Below, one piece after another: positions 8,289 to 15,667 of a stretch of DNA of 17,386 nucleotides. Source of the DNA: GWF2-33-9 sp964405755 (GTDB lineage Bacteria; Bacteroidota; Ignavibacteria; Kapaibacteriales; UBA2268); the NCBI GenBank assembly GCA_964405755.1, contig CAYOPF010000053.1:1-17386 (forward strand), given 5' to 3'. Positions within the stretch are counted from its first letter, which is position 1. Each line of letters opens with the position of its first letter. Under the pieces are notes generated by a model. The model did not search any database, was not told where the DNA came from, and saw only the letters and a program-made list of their open reading frames with translations. The translations under genes and the position numbers were made by a program.

Positions 8289-8750
8289 ATGAAAATTAAA
8301 GAATTACTTAATAAACAAAGCATAGCTATAAAAGTAAATATTTCGGGAAAGAGAGAGATTCTCGAATATTTATTGGATTTAGCAATTAAATCAGGTAAGG
8401 TTATCGATCGCCAAGTAGTTCTAGCAGATTTATTCGAAAGAGAGAAAGTTCTTTCGACTGGTATTGGTAAAGGAATCGCAATGCCCCATTGCAAAACGCA
8501 GGGTATAACTAATTTTGTTTTAGCTGTTTTAACAACATCCGCTCCTGTTGATTTTGATGCATTAGACGGCGAACCAGTATCATTTTTTATTTTAATTCTT
8601 GGTTTGGAAGATCAAGTGGGATTGAATTTGAGAATACTGAGCAAAGTATCCAAGATGCTTAACTCAGAAAATAATCGTGTAACGCTGATTAATACTAACT
8701 CCAGCGAAGAGTTATACAATTTATTAATCGATTTAGATGAACAATTTTAA
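8289..8750 (+). CDS. PTS EIIA type-2 domain protein (EIIA-Ntr/fructose-like)
   Basis: This 153-residue protein is one PTS EIIA type-2 (fructose/nitrogen-regulatory) domain. The phosphorylatable histidine is H67 in GIAMPHCKT, preceded by the usual STGIGKG segment. PVDFDALDGEPVSFFILIL follows, as in PtsN-like domains. Such domains take phosphate from HPr or NPr and either pass it to a sugar-transport EIIB or act as a signalling switch. There is no EIIB, EIIC, HPr or enzyme I gene in the window, so a regulatory role is more likely than sugar uptake. It is transcribed from the promoter at 8235-8265, and lysA starts 11 bases after its stop codon, which implies one transcript. The partner protein is unknown. 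Confidence 0.88.
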   Translation: MKIKELLNKQSIAIKVNISGKREILEYLLDLAIKSGKVIDRQVVLADLFEREKVLSTGIGKGIAMPHCKTQGITNFVLAVLTTSAPVDFDALDGEPVSFFILILGLEDQVGLNLRILSKVSKMLNSENNRVTLINTNSSEELYNLLIDLDEQF

Positions 8751-8761
8751 ATAGCAAGTAA

Positions 8762-9997
8762 ATGGAATTAATCAACAATAAATACTATATTGATGGAATT
8801 GGAGTAGAAGATCTCTGTCAGGAATTCGACACTCCATTGTATGTTTATAATTCATCAAAAATTATTGAACAATACAACAAAATTGCTAATGCTTTTGATG
8901 TAAAAAAACTCAGAATCAATTATGCGGCAAAAGCATTGACCAATATTTCGATTCTAAAACTTTTTCGTAAACTAAAGTCAGGTTTGGATGCTGTATCAAT
9001 TCAAGAAGTAAAATTAGGTCTTGAAGCGGGTTTTGAGCCCATAGACATACTTTTTACACCAAATTCAGTTTCAATTAAAGAAATTGAGAAAGCCGTTCAA
9101 TTAGGGGTTAGAATCAACATCGACAATATAGAGATTTTGGAATATTTTGGCCACACACATAATAATGTTCCAATTTGTATAAGAATTAATCCTCATATAA
9201 TGGCAGGAGGAAATACAAATATCTCAGTCGGACATATCGACTCCAAGTTTGGAATTTCCATTCATCAGATTCCCTTAGTCAATAGAATCGTACAAACGCT
9301 GAAAATTAATGTAAATGGTATCCACATGCACACTGGAAGCGATATTTTGGATATCGACGTTTTTATGCAAGCAGCCGATATTTTGTTCAATACCGCAATG
9401 GGGTTTGCCAATCTCGAATATATTGATTTTGGTAGCGGATTCAAAGTAAAATACAAACCAGATGACTACGAAACAGACATCTACTCCTTTGGTTCAGAAA
9501 TGAGTATTAAATTTAATCAGTTTTGCAAGGCTTACGGAAAAGATTTAACTTTGATGTTCGAACCTGGAAAATTTTTAGTTAGTGAATCCGGTAATTTCTT
9601 TGTAAAGGTGAACACAACTAAACAAACGACATCAACTGTATTTGTATGTATCGACTCTGGTTTTAATCATTTAATACGTCCTATGTTTTACAATGCTTAT
9701 CACGAAATAGTAAATGTAACCAATCCCGAAGGACGTCCAAAAATTTATACTGTTGTTGGTTACATTTGCGAAACAGACACTTTTGGTTGGAACAGGAAAT
9801 TGAGTGAAGTGCGAACAGGCGACATTGTTGCTTTTATGAATGCAGGAGCCTATGGGTTTGCAATGGCTTCGAATTACAATTCCCGTTATCGTCCAGCCGA
9901 AGTCCTTATCCATCAGGGCAAAGCTTATCTTATAAGAAATCGTGAATCTTTCCAAGATATCTTAAATAATCAAATCGAAATTGACCTCGAAATCTAA
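8762..9997 (+). CDS. lysA: Diaminopimelate decarboxylase
   Basis: This 411-residue PLP enzyme removes CO2 from meso-diaminopimelate to give L-lysine, the last step of lysine synthesis in the cytoplasm. It has the fold-type III alanine-racemase barrel followed by a C-terminal beta domain. The PLP lysine is K57 in NYAAKA. H190 lies in HMHTGSD, and E267 opens the phosphate-binding EPGK (267-270). The substrate-binding cysteine and glutamate are C336 and E337 in YICETDTFG, and DSGFNHLIRP and GAYGFAMASNYNSR complete the signature. The HTGSD and EPGK variants, in place of HIGSQ and EPGR, are as I recall usual for Bacteroidota-type enzymes, so they are not defects. The gene follows the EIIA gene by 11 bases. 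No other lysine-pathway gene is present. Confidence 0.95.
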   Translation: MELINNKYYIDGIGVEDLCQEFDTPLYVYNSSKIIEQYNKIANAFDVKKLRINYAAKALTNISILKLFRKLKSGLDAVSIQEVKLGLEAGFEPIDILFTPNSVSIKEIEKAVQLGVRINIDNIEILEYFGHTHNNVPICIRINPHIMAGGNTNISVGHIDSKFGISIHQIPLVNRIVQTLKINVNGIHMHTGSDILDIDVFMQAADILFNTAMGFANLEYIDFGSGFKVKYKPDDYETDIYSFGSEMSIKFNQFCKAYGKDLTLMFEPGKFLVSESGNFFVKVNTTKQTTSTVFVCIDSGFNHLIRPMFYNAYHEIVNVTNPEGRPKIYTVVGYICETDTFGWNRKLSEVRTGDIVAFMNAGAYGFAMASNYNSRYRPAEVLIHQGKAYLIRNRESFQDILNNQIEIDLEI

Positions 9998-10000
9998 AAT

Positions 10001-10037
10001 AGTGTAAAAAATTCAATATGTGAAAAAAATTTACACT
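10001..10037. repeat. 8-bp inverted repeat after lysA, upstream of the recJ promoter
   Basis: AGTGTAAA (10001-10008) and TTTACACT (10030-10037) are exact reverse complements, separated by 21 bases and followed by TTT. It begins four bases after the lysA stop codon. The long A-rich spacer makes it a weak terminator. It may instead be a protein-binding dyad, since it lies just before the recJ -33 element. Confidence 0.4.
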
Positions 10038-10042
10038 TTTTA

Positions 10043-10073
10043 TTGATTATGTAAGATTTTTTTCCTATTTTTG
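10043..10073 (+). promoter_or_regulatory. Bacteroidota-type promoter for the recJ unit
   Basis: TTG (10043-10045) and TATTTTTG (10066-10073) are 20 bases apart. The predicted start of transcription near 10079 leaves about 22 bases before the TTG start codon of recJ. Confidence 0.68.
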
Positions 10074-10101
10074 CAACATTAAATGTAAACTGGTTATTAA
10101 T

Positions 10102-11802
10102 TTGACATTCCATTGGAGGATTGGTGAAAATTTTGATGATGCTACCGTACAAAACTTAATAAAATCGCTTAAAGTTCCCAAAAGTCTTGCGAAAGTGCTT
10201 ATTAATCGTGGATTAACAGAACCCGAAGCTGCTAGAAAATACTTGAATCCATCAAAAAGTGACTTATATGATCCTTTTTTGATGTTGCAGATGGAGGAAA
10301 CTGTTGATAGAATAATAAAGTCACGTGACAACAAAGAAACAGTATGGGTTCACGGCGATTATGATGCTGACGGTACATCAAGCGTGGCAATGCTTACAGA
10401 TTTTTTGAAAAGCATTGGCATTAAGGTATATTATTATATACCTGATCGTTTCACCGAAGGATTTGGACTTTCCGAATCAAGTATAAATAAAGCAAAAAAT
10501 GTAGGCGCTTCGCTTGTTATAAGCGTTGATGTCGGTATTACAGCTTTTTCCCAAGCTCTATATGCCAAAAAATTGGGACTCGACCTAATTATTTGTGATC
10601 ATCACGAACCCAACGAAAGAGAACCAGAAGCATATAGCATTTTAGATCCATTACGCCCAAATTGTCCTTACCCTTTCAAAAATCTTTCTGCAAGTGGTGT
10701 TGTTTTCAAATTAATTCAGGCAATGGGGCAAAAACTCAACCTTGGAGACTTTGTATACTCATACCTGGATTTAGTTGCCATTGCTTCAATTTCGGATATG
10801 GTGCCAATGATGGACGAAAATCGTGTTTTTGTCCATTATGGGGTTAAAAATATTAATGAGAATCCTCGTCCAGGAATAAGGGGCTTGCTCTATTGCACTG
10901 GATTAGAGAAAGGGGAGGTACTTTCTACCAATATTGTTTATGCAATGGCTCCATTGATTAACGCAGCTGGACGTTTAGGTGATGCCAATCGCTCTGCAGA
11001 GATGTTGCTTCAAAAAGATGTTAATTTTGCTTTTAGGATAGCGCAAGAGTTGGAAGAAGAGAACAGACGTCGTCGGTTATTAGATCAACAAGTTTTCGAC
11101 GAGGCACTTCCTTATGCAGAAGAGTATCTGCGATTCGGAAAACATCGTTCATTAGTATTGCATAACAGTTCATGGCATGCTGGAGTGATAGGTATCGTTG
11201 CCTCACGATTGGTTGATAAGTACAAAGTCCCTACAATTTTATTAACTACTATCGATGGATTAGCAAAAGGTTCTGCCAGAAGTATTAATAATTTTGATAT
11301 TTATTCAGCTCTCAAGAAGTATGATAACTTTTTGATAGAATATGGCGGACATCGTCATGCAGCAGGCTTAACATTAAAAGTTGAAGATGTACAAGAATTC
11401 CGAGAACTCATTGACGAATTAGCGCTCAATCAAATTACCGAGGAAATGCTACAACCAGAAATCAGTATTGATTGCGAATTGAGCTTCAATGAATTATCCC
11501 CTCTGTTACTTAATTCATTGAATATGATGGCTCCTTTCGGGTTTAGTAACGACCGTCCTTTATTTATTGCTCGTAATGTTAAATCCATAAACGGAGTCAA
11601 GTTTATTGGAAATAATACCTTTAAGTTTCGTGCAATGCAAAATAATTTTGTCATCGATGCAATTGCTCCTATGCTTGGTAGTAAAGCCAATCTGATTACA
11701 AATGGAAAAACATTTTCAATAATATATACCATTGACGGAATTGGCCAGGGTGCTATCAAATTCCCTCAAATAAATATTAAAGATATTGCTCCTAATGATT
11801 GA
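10102..11802 (+). CDS. recJ: Single-stranded-DNA-specific exonuclease RecJ
   Basis: This 566-residue protein is the 5'-to-3' single-strand DNA exonuclease of recombinational repair and mismatch repair, of normal family length. It shows the DHH phosphoesterase motifs: GDYDADG (D86, D88, D90), SVDVGIT, CDHHEP (D166-H167-H168) and ASISDMVP (D232). The DHHA1 motif GGHRHAAG is at 415-422, and an OB-like C-terminal part follows. The start is a TTG at 10102. No in-frame ATG or GTG lies between the promoter and the first conserved residues, so a non-ATG start is likely. The stop codon (11800-11802) overlaps the start of the downstream nuclease-helicase, which implies translational coupling. The promoter lies directly upstream. 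Confidence 0.95.
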   Translation: MTFHWRIGENFDDATVQNLIKSLKVPKSLAKVLINRGLTEPEAARKYLNPSKSDLYDPFLMLQMEETVDRIIKSRDNKETVWVHGDYDADGTSSVAMLTDFLKSIGIKVYYYIPDRFTEGFGLSESSINKAKNVGASLVISVDVGITAFSQALYAKKLGLDLIICDHHEPNEREPEAYSILDPLRPNCPYPFKNLSASGVVFKLIQAMGQKLNLGDFVYSYLDLVAIASISDMVPMMDENRVFVHYGVKNINENPRPGIRGLLYCTGLEKGEVLSTNIVYAMAPLINAAGRLGDANRSAEMLLQKDVNFAFRIAQELEEENRRRRLLDQQVFDEALPYAEEYLRFGKHRSLVLHNSSWHAGVIGIVASRLVDKYKVPTILLTTIDGLAKGSARSINNFDIYSALKKYDNFLIEYGGHRHAAGLTLKVEDVQEFRELIDELALNQITEEMLQPEISIDCELSFNELSPLLLNSLNMMAPFGFSNDRPLFIARNVKSINGVKFIGNNTFKFRAMQNNFVIDAIAPMLGSKANLITNGKTFSIIYTIDGIGQGAIKFPQINIKDIAPND

Positions 11803-14800
11803 TGAGAAAATATTAAGTCTTAGCAAACACACAATCTTACAAATTAATGAATCTTTCGATAACAAAATTTTAAGTGTTATAGAAAAATTTAGATCATTAG
11901 TTTCTATTTTCTATAATTTTCTTAAATTAGCCTCAAAAGTTGATGTTGCTAACAACACTTCTGATAATGAATTTAGTCTTCAGTTCACCTCTAATGTTGC
12001 CCGTATTCAATTTTTGATTTCTAAATACAAGTTGCCTTCAGAATTTGCCAATCTAGTAATAAACATAAATAAATTAAAGCAAATTCATCAAAATGATATT
12101 GAAGAAAACGTATTAGAGAAATTAAGAGATTCAGTTTTTTATTTTCTGAATTATTTTGCCGAACCTAAGCCTATTTCTGATTCTATTTTCCAACCATTAG
12201 TAGCTACTAAAGAAAAACAAAATACAATCTATAAGTTTGTATCATTCGATTTTGTTAAACAAAGCAATTTTAAATACCTTTTAACATGTAATGACGAGAA
12301 TTCCCAATCAATCAGAATACTGTTAAACGAAAAGTTTCTATATTTGAAGAATATTCCTGAAATTCAAACCGTGTTGTTAATTACCGGTATAGAAATAGTT
12401 GATGCTGAGAAGCGATTGTTCAAACAAACCAAAGATACAACAATAGTAGTTGAACCTGGGTATTTAATTGATATTACTGATGTTGCTGAGTGTTTTTCTA
12501 ACAATATTTATAAACCAATCTTATTTTTTAAAAGAATAGTTTTCAACAGTACTACATCCCAAAGCTTAGCTAAAGGAAATTTAGTAAATCATATCTTTGA
12601 CAGTTTAATCAACGATCCAGCAATTGATTTTGAAACTGCGTTTAAGGTTGCAATAAAGTATCGACCTGTTTCGCTAATGGCTGCACTTCTTAGTGAAGCA
12701 AACTGGGATTTCAATAATGCAAAGAAGTTAAAAGAAACTGCAATAGAGTTAAAAAAAAATGTGTTTGATAATTATCGTAATTTACAACAAATTCTTCCAT
12801 CTCTTGAATTGGGCAACTATATAATAGAACCCTCATTCATTTCTGAGTCTTATGGTTTGCAAGGCAGGCTTGATTTATTGATTAATAAAGACCATGGAGA
12901 AAAAAATGTTATTGAGTTGAAAGCAGGCAAGTTTCCTAATAGCAACCTGAAAGTAAGTTATTTGAATTCTGATTCTTATTTGAATGTGTGGGTTAATCAT
13001 TATGCTCAAGCAAATGGATATAATTTGTTATTGGACGATGTGTTCGATAACAGAAGAGGAACTTCTGCGATTTTGTATTCATCCGATAGAGAAAAACCTT
13101 TAAGAAATGTTTCAAATATCCAGAATATTAAAGAATTAATTCTCCATGTGAGAAATCAGATAATAATATTAATAAAACAAATTATTACAAATCAAATTGA
13201 TTTGGAATGGATTGTCCAGCAAATATCGAATATATCTTTCAAGTATGTCCAAAAAGGTAATTACAATAGTGTTTTCGACAATATCGAAATAGGCGAGTGG
13301 CATTATCTGAATGATTGTTTTCGTTTTATAATTACAGAGGAGTACTTACATAAACTTAGGAATAATGTTGTTAGAATGGATTTGCTTCAAAATGATTACC
13401 GATTAAGTGTTCAAAATGATAGTTATCTTATCTGGAATAATCTTGAAATTGACTATGAAGCATCAGATTTCACTGTTAATCATCTTGTGATAAAAATTGA
13501 AGATAATACAATTAATTTTCGAGAAGGAGATCAAATCGTTCTTTATCCAGATGAATACATTGAACAACCCACAAAATTCTATATTTTAAAAGGAACTGTC
13601 AGGGAAGTTTCCAGCGATACAGTTACTATATCGTTATTGAGTAAATCTACTGATAAAGGTCTTTTTCTGAATTTTCCCAAATGGACATTAGAAATCGAAA
13701 ATTCGGATGATCTTATAAAAAAACAATTGCAGGTATTAAATAAATTTATATATTCTCAAAAATATAACCGTAAAAAAGTTATTTATGGTAAACAAAATAA
13801 TTATGAACACAACAAGATAAAAAAGTATAAATATTTAAATAAAAAGCAACAAAATATTGTCCAAAGAGCAATCAACAATCAAGATTATTTTTTAATTCAA
13901 GGACCTCCGGGAACTGGCAAAACTTCAAGGATTTTAAGAGCATTAGTTGATTATTATTATTCAAATAAGGATTGTAAAATATTATTGATGTCTTTCACAA
14001 ATCGTTCTGTGGAAGAGATTTGCCAGACTTTGGATAGGATTGAACCCAATTTTCCTTTTCTTAGAATATCGAGCAAAAATATTGAAAATTTTGTGGACAG
14101 GAGTGTTCCTTACTTATCTGAAAAGTATAGTATTAATGACTTACTTCAGAGGTTTCGCCAAACACGGGTTTTCGTAAGTACGGTATCTGCTTTCACTTCC
14201 AATTTGGAAATATTTCAATTCATAAAGTTTGATTTGCTTATACTTGATGAAGCAAGTCAGGTAGTCGAAACACAGGTGAATGGCTTTTTGGCGGGTGTTT
14301 CCAAATTTATTTTGATAGGTGATATTAATCAATTGCCAGCAATAACATTACAAGAAAACCTGTTGGAAAATAACAGCAATTTATATTCGATTTTAGGACG
14401 ATTGCTCCAAAAAGCAAACGAAAACAACAGAATTCCTCCAATCGGACATCTTCGTCATCAAGGAAGGATGCATAAAAAAATTCAGGATTTTGCAAATCAT
14501 CTTACTTATCAGGAAAATTTATTTCCAATAAACAAAGCTCAATTGGATGAAAACAAACCTGGTTATTTAACTGATTTCGGTCATCCATGGCTTTCCGATA
14601 GAATTGTCTTTGTTGAATCATTGGCAGATACTGATACTAAAAGCAATATGTACGAAGCTGAATTAATTTGTAAGTTTCTCGAAGACTACTTCAGATATAA
14701 TGGCAGTGATATACCCACACACCGAATTGGAATTGTCGCTCCTTTCAAAAAGCATTGTGCATTGATTCGAAATATGCTACCAACCGAAATTGCAAATAAA

Positions 14801-15097
14801 GTAACAATCGACACTGTCGAACGTTTTCAAGGTTCGGAACGCGACATCATAATTTATTCTTTTTCGATTAATCATAAAGTGATGTTGGATAAAATTAGTA
14901 ACATATATCAATCAGACAATAAAGTAATTGATAGGAAGTTCAATGTTGCAACCACTAGAGCTAAAGATCATTTGATAATAATTGGTAATTCTTCGATTTT
15001 GGAATCAAACAGTTACTATAAAAATGCTTTGGATTGGATTAGAGAAAATGCAACTATAATTAAGCGGAGAGGAAGAAAACCTGCTATAAAAACATGA
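11795..15097 (+). CDS. Dna2-like nuclease-helicase (RecB-type nuclease fused to SF1B helicase)
   Basis: This 1100-residue fusion has an N-terminal region of unknown fold (1-270), a PD-(D/E)XK RecB-type nuclease (about 280-450) and an Upf1/Dna2-like SF1B helicase. The nuclease shows GRLD (D360), IELKAGK (E374, K376) and HYAQANGY (Q405, Y409). The helicase has a beta-barrel with FREGDQI (about 555-640), a Q motif near 685, Walker A GPPGTGKT (703-710), Walker B LDEAS (817-821), GDINQLP (842 on), ERFQGSERD (Q1012) and the arginine-finger motif ATTRAKDHL (R1055). It should unwind and cut DNA, as Dna2 does at ends or flaps. The nuclease region lacks the four cysteines that bind an Fe-S cluster in Dna2 and Cas4. 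The tail KRRGRKPA (1090-1097) resembles an AT-hook. The ATG at 11795 was chosen over an in-frame TTG nine bases upstream. It overlaps recJ by eight bases. Confidence 0.9.
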   Translation: MIDEKILSLSKHTILQINESFDNKILSVIEKFRSLVSIFYNFLKLASKVDVANNTSDNEFSLQFTSNVARIQFLISKYKLPSEFANLVININKLKQIHQNDIEENVLEKLRDSVFYFLNYFAEPKPISDSIFQPLVATKEKQNTIYKFVSFDFVKQSNFKYLLTCNDENSQSIRILLNEKFLYLKNIPEIQTVLLITGIEIVDAEKRLFKQTKDTTIVVEPGYLIDITDVAECFSNNIYKPILFFKRIVFNSTTSQSLAKGNLVNHIFDSLINDPAIDFETAFKVAIKYRPVSLMAALLSEANWDFNNAKKLKETAIELKKNVFDNYRNLQQILPSLELGNYIIEPSFISESYGLQGRLDLLINKDHGEKNVIELKAGKFPNSNLKVSYLNSDSYLNVWVNHYAQANGYNLLLDDVFDNRRGTSAILYSSDREKPLRNVSNIQNIKELILHVRNQIIILIKQIITNQIDLEWIVQQISNISFKYVQKGNYNSVFDNIEIGEWHYLNDCFRFIITEEYLHKLRNNVVRMDLLQNDYRLSVQNDSYLIWNNLEIDYEASDFTVNHLVIKIEDNTINFREGDQIVLYPDEYIEQPTKFYILKGTVREVSSDTVTISLLSKSTDKGLFLNFPKWTLEIENSDDLIKKQLQVLNKFIYSQKYNRKKVIYGKQNNYEHNKIKKYKYLNKKQQNIVQRAINNQDYFLIQGPPGTGKTSRILRALVDYYYSNKDCKILLMSFTNRSVEEICQTLDRIEPNFPFLRISSKNIENFVDRSVPYLSEKYSINDLLQRFRQTRVFVSTVSAFTSNLEIFQFIKFDLLILDEASQVVETQVNGFLAGVSKFILIGDINQLPAITLQENLLENNSNLYSILGRLLQKANENNRIPPIGHLRHQGRMHKKIQDFANHLTYQENLFPINKAQLDENKPGYLTDFGHPWLSDRIVFVESLADTDTKSNMYEAELICKFLEDYFRYNGSDIPTHRIGIVAPFKKHCALIRNMLPTEIANKVTIDTVERFQGSERDIIIYSFSINHKVMLDKISNIYQSDNKVIDRKFNVATTRAKDHLIIIGNSSILESNSYYKNALDWIRENATIIKRRGRKPAIKT

Positions 15098-15099
15098 TT

Positions 15100-15114
15100 A
15101 ATCAATTTTTGATT
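15100..15114 (+). terminator. Possible weak terminator after the nuclease-helicase gene
   Basis: AATCAA (15100-15105) and TTGATT (15109-15114) pair around TTT, with a T-rich stretch downstream. The stem is short and AT-only apart from one C-G pair on each side, so it may be weak. Confidence 0.35.
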
Positions 15115-15178
15115 GATATTTTATTATTTTTTCTTAATTTTATTTTATTAATTTAATCACACAAAAAATGGTAAAAAA

Positions 15179-15589
15179 ATGTTGATTTGGAATATTCTTT
15201 TTTATTTAGGTATTTTTGGAACTGGATTAATGTCCGTAGGTTTAATTAGCGAAATAATCAATCCGAATGAAGACATTCAAATTGCCCCAGGAATCACTGC
15301 GTTGCTAATCTTCGGCATAATACCGTTATTTTTAGGATTCTATAAAAAACGCCAATTGAAGAAATTATTGCTGGTAAATAAAAAAACGGGAAGATTCAAT
15401 TCTTTACTTAAATTAGCCAAAATTAAAAATGGAATTTTAAGTATTTCTGAAGTATCATTGGAGCTCGAGATTAGCATCGACGAAGCTCGTGATGTGTTGG
15501 AAGAAGCTGTAACTAAAGGTATCTGTACAGTAGAAATTGATGATAACGGCAACCTAGATTATATTTTTCGTGATTTGATTTCAAATTAA
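15179..15589 (+). CDS. Small membrane protein with two helices and a winged-helix-like tail
   Basis: I do not recognise this 136-residue protein as a named family. Residues 1-25 and about 39-55 are hydrophobic helices, separated by a short polar loop (ISEIINPNEDIQ), so it is likely a hairpin anchor. A basic stretch (YKKRQLKK) follows the second helix, consistent with a cytoplasmic tail. The last 75 or so residues, with GILSISEVSLELEISIDEARDVLEEAVTKG split over two short helices and ending in an aromatic beta-like strand, look like a winged-helix or PCI-like fold. Such tails can bind DNA or protein. It starts 81 bases after the helicase stop and lies 78 bases before the MFS gene. Its partner is unknown. 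The start at 15179 has a poor ribosome site, which is normal here. Confidence 0.72.
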   Translation: MLIWNILFYLGIFGTGLMSVGLISEIINPNEDIQIAPGITALLIFGIIPLFLGFYKKRQLKKLLLVNKKTGRFNSLLKLAKIKNGILSISEVSLELEISIDEARDVLEEAVTKGICTVEIDDNGNLDYIFRDLISN

Positions 15590-15603
15590 TTTTTAAACAT
15601 CAC

Positions 15604-15626
15604 AATTAAAAACTGAATTTTTAATT
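15604..15626. terminator. 9-bp AT-rich inverted repeat, possible terminator
   Basis: AATTAAAAA (15604-15612) and TTTTTAATT (15618-15626) pair exactly around CTGAA, and the right arm runs directly into ATTTTTG. It lies 14 bases after the stop of the small membrane-protein gene. All pairs are A-T, so it would be a weak terminator. It overlaps the likely -7 element of the MFS gene. Confidence 0.35.
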
Positions 15627-15633
15627 ATTTTTG
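15626..15633 (+). promoter_or_regulatory. Candidate -7 promoter element for the MFS gene
   Basis: TATTTTTG matches TAnnTTTG about 35 bases before the ATG at 15668. No TTG lies 19-21 bases upstream, so only half of the promoter pattern is seen. Confidence 0.4.
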
Positions 15634-15667
15634 CTTTTTCTTAAGTTCAAAAAAATAATTAAACACT

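Noticed and set aside
10115..10126. GGAGG followed by GTG just after the recJ start, as a possible ribosome site and start
   Set aside because: The GTG is out of frame with recJ, and the bases encode the WRIGE segment of the protein.
11786..11794. TTG at 11786 as the start of the nuclease-helicase
   Set aside because: The ATG nine bases downstream is in frame, is a better start codon and gives a shorter, typical stop-start overlap with recJ.
11795..15097. Reading the nuclease-helicase as a Cas4 or other CRISPR protein
   Set aside because: No CRISPR repeats or cas genes are present, the protein is a large fusion to a helicase, and the Cas4 cysteines are missing.
15168..15185. Tiny upstream frame (ATG GTA AAA AAA TGT TGA) overlapping the start of the small membrane-protein gene
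   Set aside because: Five codons only; it is probably chance in an A-rich leader and shows no leader-peptide features.
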